The translations under genes and the position numbers were made by a program. 47,553 nucleotides of DNA from Hyphomicrobium sp. (GTDB taxonomy: Bacteria > Pseudomonadota > Alphaproteobacteria > Rhizobiales > Hyphomicrobiaceae), in the NCBI RefSeq assembly GCF_020852195.1, contig NZ_JADZBI010000016.1:1-47553 (forward strand), written 5' to 3'. The stretch's first letter is position 1. Every line of letters begins with the position of its first letter. This document shows positions 42,836 to 47,553 of the stretch, piece after piece. The notes beneath the pieces are model-generated. The model worked only from the letters and a program-made list of their open reading frames with translations, did not search any database and was not told where the DNA came from.

Positions 42836-43765
42836 GTGTCCAGCCTCGATACCATCGTGAAGGAAATCGCCGACGAGATCCGCCAGCGAACGGACCGTGG
42901 CGAGGTTGCGACCTATATCCCCGAGCTTGCACGCGTGGACCCGGATGCATTCGGCCTCGCCGTGATCGACGCCGAGGGCAACGTCGCCGCGGCAGGCGAC
43001 AGCGACACGCCGTTCTCCATCCAGAGCATCTCGAAGGTGTTCACGCTGACCCTTGCCTTGGGCAAGGTCGGGGACCGGCTGTGGCGCCGTGTCGGCCGCG
43101 AGCCGTCCGGCAGCCCCTTCAATTCCATCGTGCAGCTCGAGTACGAGCGCGGCATCCCGCGCAACCCCTTCATCAATGCCGGCGCCATCGCCGTCACCGA
43201 CCTGATCCTGTCGGGCCATCAGCCCCGCGAGGCGCTCGGGGAGATCCTGCACTTCATGCGCTTTCTCGCCGACGATCAGACGATCGCCATCGACGAAGCC
43301 GTCGCGGCCTCGGAGCAGCGTACCGGCTTCCGCAATGCTGCGCTTGCCAACTACATGAAATCCTTCGGCGTGCTCGAGAACCCGGTGGAGTTCACGCTCG
43401 GCGTCTACTACCACCATTGCGCCATCGCCATGACCTGCCGGCAGCTCGCGACCGCCGGGCGATTTCTCGCCCACCTCGGCCGCAATCCCACCACCGGCAT
43501 GTCCGTGGTCCACCCCGAGCGCGCACGCCGCATCAACGCGGTCATGCTGACCTGCGGTCACTACGACGGTTCGGGCGAGTTTGCTTATCGGGTCGGCCTG
43601 CCGGGCAAGAGCGGGGTCGGCGGCGGCATTCTGGCCATTGCTCCCGGCAAGGCGTCCATCGCCGTGTGGTCGCCGGGGCTGGATTCGAACGGCAATTCCC
43701 ATCTCGGGAGGATCGCGCTCGAATCTTTAACGAAGAGAATGGGCTGGTCGATCTTCGGAGTTTGA
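42836..43765 (+). CDS. glsA: Glutaminase A
   Basis: A 309-residue serine-dependent glutaminase, the normal length for the bacterial family (E. coli about 308-310). It hydrolyses glutamine to glutamate and ammonia. The catalytic Ser-X-X-Lys is in [12 protein letters not shown]; other conserved segments are [82 protein letters not shown] and [11 protein letters not shown] take GTG 42836 as start because homology begins there. A strong hairpin overlaps its stop. It lies close to a glutamine synthetase gene, so both ends of the glutamine cycle are encoded here. Confidence 0.93.
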   Translation: MSSLDTIVKEIADEIRQRTDRGEVATYIPELARVDPDAFGLAVIDAEGNVAAAGDSDTPFSIQSISKVFTLTLALGKVGDRLWRRVGREPSGSPFNSIVQLEYERGIPRNPFINAGAIAVTDLILSGHQPREALGEILHFMRFLADDQTIAIDEAVAASEQRTGFRNAALANYMKSFGVLENPVEFTLGVYYHHCAIAMTCRQLATAGRFLAHLGRNPTTGMSVVHPERARRINAVMLTCGHYDGSGEFAYRVGLPGKSGVGGGILAIAPGKASIAVWSPGLDSNGNSHLGRIALESLTKRMGWSIFGV

Positions 43766-43793
43766 AGCGCGCAGTTCCCTGCGCGCTTCAAAC
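43760..43793 (+). terminator. Strong hairpin terminator after glutaminase
   Basis: GTTTGAAGCGCGCAG (43760-43774) pairs over all 15 bases with 43779-43793 around a TTCC loop. The stem includes the glutaminase stop codon. The T-run after it is short, so Rho-independent action is likely but not certain. It could serve both strands, because the DUF2735 gene ends at 43811 from the other side. Confidence 0.75.
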
Positions 43794-43810
43794 TTTGCTG
43801 TAGGCTTTCA

Positions 43811-44008
43811 TTACCGCTTCCCGACCTGGTCGGCTTCACGGATGGCTTCCTCGTGGTACCAGCTACCGCCGATCACGGCACGTGTCGCAGCGGCGGCCTG
43901 CATCTCGTCGAGCGGCTTCACGACCATGCGCCCGATACGCACTCCGGCTCGCCCGCCGGGAGGGAACTGGTAGATCTTCGCGGTCTCGCGATTGGTAATC
44001 GTAGTCAT
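43811..44008 (-). CDS. DUF2735 small protein
   Basis: A 65-residue protein starting MTTITNRETAKIYQFPPGGRAG, the signature of DUF2735. This family is common in Hyphomicrobiales and often sits beside the glutamine synthetase II gene, as here, where the two are divergent. The middle reads RIGRMVVKPLDEMQAAAA and the end GGSWYHEEAIREADQ. No catalytic motif or membrane segment is seen. A regulatory role in nitrogen assimilation is possible from context only. Confidence 0.85.
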   Translation of the reverse strand: MTTITNRETAKIYQFPPGGRAGVRIGRMVVKPLDEMQAAAATRAVIGGSWYHEEAIREADQVGKR

Positions 44009-44448
44009 CGTTTCGTCTCTCTAGTTCAGGGTCTAGTGACGCGTGTAAATCAGAGCGTCGATCGGGCGCATTTTGCCTGAAGTTCGCACAGATTGCTCGC
44101 TAAAAATCATGATTTGCATAAACTATAGGCATGATTGTTTTTGCTTAGTTGGGTAGCATTTTTTGCGAGGCGGCCTTCTTCTTTCTGCCTCTCCACTAGC
44201 CACTCAACACACAAGGCGCGTGTTTTGTTCGCTACCAAACAACGCTATTTCCTTCGGGGAATACAGTAGTCGGATGAGTGCAGGCGGTTCGCCAGATGAC
44301 GTGCGCCGCCTTTCCGCCGGGAACAGATCCCGGCGCATTCGCTACCTCGTCTGCGAGACAGCCCCAGCGAGCGAATCCAACACACGCCTTTGAGCCTGGG
44401 CCGTCGGTGGCAAGGCGCGCGACCTTCGATTCAAACGAGGAGCAATCG
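44009..44448. other. Divergent regulatory region of DUF2735 and GSII genes
   Basis: No gene is visible in these 440 bases. The part at 44090-44160 is AT-rich and holds the repeats listed at 44104-44136. I looked for a -24/-12 sigma-54 element before glnII, as known for NtrC-controlled glnII genes, and found no good match. The 44161-44440 part would be a long leader if transcription starts in the AT-rich stretch. Confidence 0.45.
44104..44136. promoter_or_regulatory. Palindrome and phased CATGATT repeats upstream of glnII
   Basis: AAATCATGATTT at 44104-44115 is a perfect 12-bp palindrome. Its half CATGATT (44108-44114) recurs at 44130-44136, exactly 22 bases away, or two helical turns. Two protein dimers or one tetramer could bind on the same face. 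The bound regulator is unknown. Confidence 0.4.
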
Positions 44449-45483
44449 ATGACGAAGTACAGACTTGAATACATCTGGCTCGACGGCTACACGCCCGTCC
44501 CCAACCTGCGCGGCAAGACGCAGATCAAGGACTACAGCACGTTTCCGGATCTCGCCGATCTCCCGTACTGGGGCTTCGACGGCAGCTCGACCATGCAGGC
44601 CGAAGGTCACAGCTCCGACTGTGTGCTGAAACCGGTTGCTCATTATCCCGATCCCGCTCGCACCAATGGCGTTCTCGTGATGTGCGAGGTCATGATGCCG
44701 GACGGCGTCACCCCACACGCCTCCAACAAGCGCGCCACCATTCTCGACGACCCCGGCGCCTGGTTCGGCTTCGAGCAGGAATACTTCTTCTACAAGAACG
44801 GCCGCCCGCTCGGCTTCCCCGACTCCGGTTATCCTGGCCCGCAGGGTCCGTACTACACGGGCGTCGGCTATAAGAACGTCGGCGACGTCGCCCGCAGCAT
44901 CGTCGAGGAGCATCTCGATCTCTGCCTCGCGGCCGGCATCAACCACGAGGGTATCAACGCCGAGGTGGCCAAGGGCCAGTGGGAGTTCCAGGTCTTCGGC
45001 AAGGGCTCTAAGACAGCTGCCGACCAAATGTGGATGGCCCGCTACCTGCTCCTCCGCCTCACTGAGAAATACGGCGTCGACATCGAGTTCCACTGCAAGC
45101 CGCTCGGCGACACGGACTGGAACGGCTCGGGCATGCACTGCAACTTCTCGACAGAGTACATGCGCACCGTAGGTGGTAAGGACTACTTCGAGGCGCTGAT
45201 GAAGGCGTTCGAGAAGAACCTCGAGGACCACATCGCTGTCTACGGCCCGGACAACCACATGCGTCTCACCGGCAAGCACGAGACGGCGCCGTGGAACAAG
45301 TTCAGCTATGGCATCGCCGACCGCGGCGCCTCGATCCGCGTCCCACACTCGTTCGTGAAGAACGGCTACAAGGGCTACCTCGAGGATCGCCGTCCGAACT
45401 CGCAGGGCGACCCCTACGCCATCGCTTCGCAGGTCCTGAAGACGATCTCCGAGGTTCCGACAGCCGCCGCGAAGGCTGCCTGA
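44449..45483 (+). CDS. glnII: Glutamine synthetase II (eukaryotic type)
   Basis: A 344-residue glutamine synthetase of the GSII class found in eukaryotes, rhizobia and actinomycetes. It makes glutamine from glutamate, ammonia and ATP. Diagnostic segments are YRLEYIWLDGYTPVPNLRGK, LPYWGFDGSSTMQAEG, the metal and glutamate site GFEQEYFFYK, GINAEVAKGQWEFQV, the ATP site NGSGMHCNFSTEYMR, and NKFSYGIADRGASIRVPHSF. GSII lacks the adenylylation Tyr control of GSI. A good ribosome site (GAGGAG, seven bases) precedes ATG 44449. It is divergent from the DUF2735 gene and followed by a hairpin terminator. Confidence 0.96.
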   Translation: MTKYRLEYIWLDGYTPVPNLRGKTQIKDYSTFPDLADLPYWGFDGSSTMQAEGHSSDCVLKPVAHYPDPARTNGVLVMCEVMMPDGVTPHASNKRATILDDPGAWFGFEQEYFFYKNGRPLGFPDSGYPGPQGPYYTGVGYKNVGDVARSIVEEHLDLCLAAGINHEGINAEVAKGQWEFQVFGKGSKTAADQMWMARYLLLRLTEKYGVDIEFHCKPLGDTDWNGSGMHCNFSTEYMRTVGGKDYFEALMKAFEKNLEDHIAVYGPDNHMRLTGKHETAPWNKFSYGIADRGASIRVPHSFVKNGYKGYLEDRRPNSQGDPYAIASQVLKTISEVPTAAAKAA

Positions 45484-45533
45484 CGACACTGAGAGCGCGC
45501 GCCGTTTGACCAACAGCGCCCGCAACGACCCTT

Positions 45534-45583
45534 TCCGCCCGAGGACGCGTCCCCAATCCGCGGTCTCGGGCGGATTGTTTTTG
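45534..45583 (+). terminator. Rho-independent terminator after glnII
   Basis: TCCGCCCGAG (45534-45543) pairs with CTCGGGCGGA (45565-45574) and is followed by TTGTTTTTG. The 21-base loop can fold further (GACGCG with CGCGGTC). It lies about 50 bases after the glutamine synthetase stop. Confidence 0.8.
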
Positions 45584-45650
45584 CACTGGCCGCGAAATCG
45601 GCGCAAACTGGAAAGCACTCTGCGTCCACCACATCGACGGAGGTCGCCGG

Positions 45651-46145
45651 ATGCAGAACAGCCCGCTCGCCATCGCCAGCGCGATCCTCCTCGCCGTGGC
45701 CTCGACGCCGCCGGCAGGGGCATGTTCCCTGGACGCCAACCCGGGTACGCTTCGCTTGTCCAAGCCGACCAACGGCCCTCTGGCCGCGGGCTTCGGCTAC
45801 CGCCGCCATCCGATTCTCGGCTATGCCAAGCTCCACCCGGGCTGGGACTACAGAACGTCGATAGGTACGCCCGTCCGCGCAGCGGCGTCGGGCCGCGTGA
45901 CGGCGGCCGGTTACGACGGTCCGTCCGGCAACATGATCGTTATCGAGCACGGCGGCGGGCTGCAGACCGCCTATGCCCACTTGAGTCGCATCGGGGTTGC
46001 ACAAGGCACCTGCGTAGAGGCGGGCGCGGAGATAGGAGCCGCTGGAACGTCGGGGCTTACCACCGGCCCCCACCTTCACTTCGAGGTGCGCAAGGACGGC
46101 CGAGCGATGGATCCGGGACATTGGTTCGCCGCTCGAGCGCCGTAA
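45651..46145 (+). CDS. Secreted M23 (LytM-type) metallopeptidase
   Basis: A 164-residue exported zinc peptidase of the M23 family. The signal peptide (1-24) ends at PAGA-CS; the Cys there is not in a clear lipobox. The zinc ligands are His and Asp in LHPGWDYRTSIGTPV and the last His of GPHLHFEVRKDG, with the catalytic His in the same HLH. The core GYRRHPILGY...GRVTAAGYDG...NMIVIEHGGGLQTAYAHLS is standard. It should cut peptidoglycan cross-bridge peptides in the periplasm, or activate an amidase. GGAGG lies seven bases before the ATG. The protein has no LysM or coiled-coil part, so it is a minimal catalytic domain. Confidence 0.92.
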   Translation: MQNSPLAIASAILLAVASTPPAGACSLDANPGTLRLSKPTNGPLAAGFGYRRHPILGYAKLHPGWDYRTSIGTPVRAAASGRVTAAGYDGPSGNMIVIEHGGGLQTAYAHLSRIGVAQGTCVEAGAEIGAAGTSGLTTGPHLHFEVRKDGRAMDPGHWFAARAP

Positions 46146-46289
46146 GCCCTGGTGCGGCCCCGGAAGACCACCGGGAAAGCACCGCTCTTTCACCATCTCC
46201 GTGGGATCGCTTCGGCTCCACCCTTGCCGGGCCGCACCGCGCCGTGTAGGGGGATGGCTCGAAACCACGAACGGGAAGGCGCACCCTCG

Positions 46290-46982
46290 ATGCCCCGGCC
46301 GCTCATCATTGCGCCGTCGATCCTGTCGGCGGACTTTTCCAAGCTCGGCGCGGAGGTTGCGGCCGTCGATGCCGCGGGCGCGGACTGGATCCACCTCGAC
46401 GTCATGGACGGGCATTTCGTGCCCAACATCACCTTCGGCCCGCCGGTGATTGCCGCCATCCGGGGCGCCTCGCGCAAGACCTTCGACTGCCACCTGATGA
46501 TCGCGCCTGCCGATCCCTACATCGACGCCTTCGCCAAGGCCGGCGCCGAGATCATCACCGTCCACGCCGAGGCCGGCCCCCATCTCGACCGTTCCTTGCA
46601 GGCGATCCGCGCCGCGGGCTGTCGTGCCGGCGTCTCGCTTAATCCCGCGACGCATGAGAGTGCCATTGCCCACGTGCTCGACCGGCTCGACCTCGTTCTC
46701 CTGATGACGGTGAACCCCGGCTTCGGCGGCCAGGCGTTCATTCCCGCCCAGCTCGACAAGATCCGCCGTGTCCGCGAGATGATCGGCGACCGCCCCATCG
46801 ACCTCGAGGTCGACGGCGGCGTGACGCCGGAAACGGCGTGCCTGGTCGCCGCGGCAGGCGCCAACGTTCTTGTCGCTGGCTCGGCCGTCTTCAAGGGCGG
46901 CACGAAGGACAGCTACTCAGCCAACATCAAGGCCATCCGCGCTGCGGCCGAGCAGGCCCGCGCCGGAAAGAACGCCGCCTAG
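46290..46982 (+). CDS. rpe: Ribulose-phosphate 3-epimerase
   Basis: A 230-residue TIM-barrel enzyme that interconverts ribulose 5-phosphate and xylulose 5-phosphate in the Calvin and pentose phosphate cycles. Hallmarks are [15 protein letters not shown], the metal and acid site [43 protein letters not shown] and VAGSAVF. ATG 46290 has GGGAAGG about 11 bases upstream; an in-frame ATG at 46254 would add 12 residues. It supplies substrate to the phosphoribulokinase encoded 7 kb away, although it may be the housekeeping copy. Confidence 0.95.
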   Translation: MPRPLIIAPSILSADFSKLGAEVAAVDAAGADWIHLDVMDGHFVPNITFGPPVIAAIRGASRKTFDCHLMIAPADPYIDAFAKAGAEIITVHAEAGPHLDRSLQAIRAAGCRAGVSLNPATHESAIAHVLDRLDLVLLMTVNPGFGGQAFIPAQLDKIRRVREMIGDRPIDLEVDGGVTPETACLVAAAGANVLVAGSAVFKGGTKDSYSANIKAIRAAAEQARAGKNAA

Positions 46983-46999
46983 ATCGCCAACGAACCTTC

Positions 47000-47022
47000 A
47001 CCCTCCCCTTGACGGGGAGGGT
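47000..47022. repeat. GC-rich palindromic intergenic element
   Basis: ACCCTCCCC (47000-47008) and GGGGAGGGT (47014-47022) form a perfect 9-bp stem with a TTGAC loop, 18 bases after the rpe stop. There is no T-run. Near-identical CCCTCCCC-loop-GGGGAGGG palindromes are dispersed in many Hyphomicrobiales genomes, so this is probably one copy of such a repeat that may also end transcription. Confidence 0.5.
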
Positions 47023-47071
47023 GGCGTGCAGCGCCGGGTGTGCTGATCACGCAGAGAAACAGCGAGGCCCC

Positions 47072-47553
47072 ATGTTCCCGCTTTCGCACATGCTGAAATC
47101 GTTCGTCCGCCTCGGCACCCTGAAGGTGATCGACGCCGAGGGCCGCACGCACATCTTCGGCGGCCGCGCGCCAGGCCCCGAGGTCACCATGCGCCTCACC
47201 GATCCGACGCTCTATCGCAAGCTGTTCACGAATCCCGAACTCGCCGCGGGCGAGGCCTACATGGACGGCCGCATGAGCTTCGAGAACTCGACGCTGCGCG
47301 ACTTCCTGACCCTGTTCTCAGTCAATCGCCTCTCGCTCGGCTCCTATCCGCTGCAAAAGGCACTGCGCACGGTCTCGCGAGGCCTGAAGCGCTTCCAGCA
47401 GGCCAACCCCGTGGGTCAGGCGCAACGCAACGTCGCCCACCACTACGACATCGGCAACGATTTCTACCGCCTCTTCCTCGACAAGGGCATGCAGTACTCC
47501 TGCGCCTACTTCCTCTCCGACGACGACACGCTTGAAGAGGCCCAGCAGAACAA
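47072..47553 (+). CDS. Cyclopropane-fatty-acyl-phospholipid synthase, 5' part
   Basis: The first 160 residues of a gene cut by the window edge. It begins MFPLSHMLKSFVRLGTLKVIDAEGRTH and continues with GGRAPGPEVTMRLTDPTLYRKLFTNPELAAGEAYMDGR, then NVAHHYDIGNDFYRLFLDKGMQYSCAYF. These are the N-terminal domain and the start of the SAM-binding domain of CFA synthase, which adds a methylene bridge to unsaturated lipid chains. The usual length is about 400 residues, so more than half lies outside the window. No frameshift is seen up to the end. Confidence 0.9.
   Translation, partial: MFPLSHMLKSFVRLGTLKVIDAEGRTHIFGGRAPGPEVTMRLTDPTLYRKLFTNPELAAGEAYMDGRMSFENSTLRDFLTLFSVNRLSLGSYPLQKALRTVSRGLKRFQQANPVGQAQRNVAHHYDIGNDFYRLFLDKGMQYSCAYFLSDDDTLEEAQQN

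Noticed and set aside
1-47553. CRISPR array or rRNA operon
   Set aside because: No regularly spaced direct repeats of array type and no rRNA-like sequence were seen anywhere in the window.

Overview
The window looks like a chromosomal piece of a high-GC alphaproteobacterium, most likely an order Hyphomicrobiales member with a Calvin cycle. The reasons are a eukaryotic-type glutamine synthetase II with a DUF2735 partner, fructose-bisphosphatase next to a proteobacterial class I phosphoribulokinase, a separate ribulose-phosphate 3-epimerase, and the four-gene Anbu proteasome cluster. I cannot name a species.

The window splits at a tRNA-Ser(CGA) gene near 28.2 kb. Left of it (about 0.3-28.2 kb) is accessory-type DNA. 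It holds (i) a signalling block: an AraC-family regulator, a CHASE4-GGDEF cyclase, and a three-gene run of sensor kinase, receiver and receiver-PAS-GGDEF-EAL protein (317-8479); (ii) a divergent catabolic cluster (8612-18522); (iii) an AcoR-type sigma-54 activator (18843-20807); (iv) five genes overlapping by 1-4 bases that encode a secreted protein, two paralogous lipoproteins, a secreted trypsin-like protease and a subtilisin-like protease (21121-27524); and (v) decayed DNA with an alpha/beta-hydrolase remnant.

The catabolic cluster is coherent. The left operon encodes an acyl-CoA ligase, a thiamine-diphosphate enzyme of the acetolactate synthase/2-hydroxyacyl-CoA lyase group, an HSD10-like 3-hydroxyacyl-CoA dehydrogenase and a thiolase. 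The right operon encodes a B12-dependent acyl-CoA mutase in two subunits, its MeaB-type GTPase and a TetR regulator. The mutase lacks the methylmalonyl-CoA determinants (Tyr89 is Val, Arg207 is Gln) and has the Asp typical of 2-hydroxyisobutyryl-CoA mutase, but also an Asn where the family has a catalytic His. A route from a branched 2-hydroxyacid (or a ketone plus formyl-CoA) through 3-hydroxyacyl-CoA to acetyl-CoA fits every gene. Two TGAC-N6-GTCA sites lie in the divergent promoter region.

Right of the tRNA (28.4-47.5 kb) the content looks like core genome: a hypothetical protein, a Kazal-type inhibitor, a GbsR-DUF4166 pair, a fasciclin protein, the ATP-grasp/alpha-E/transglutaminase/Anbu cluster, an ABC exporter protein lacking its ATPase half, Calvin-cycle fbp and prk, an exported methyltransferase, a complete ABC exporter, glutaminase, DUF2735 plus GSII, an M23 peptidase, rpe, and the start of a cyclopropane fatty acid synthase cut by the window edge.

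The two most novel-looking parts are the mutase/lyase catabolic cluster with its atypical active site, and the five-gene double-protease envelope operon, which I cannot match to a described system. A candidate -24/-12 promoter lies between the sigma-54 activator and that operon.
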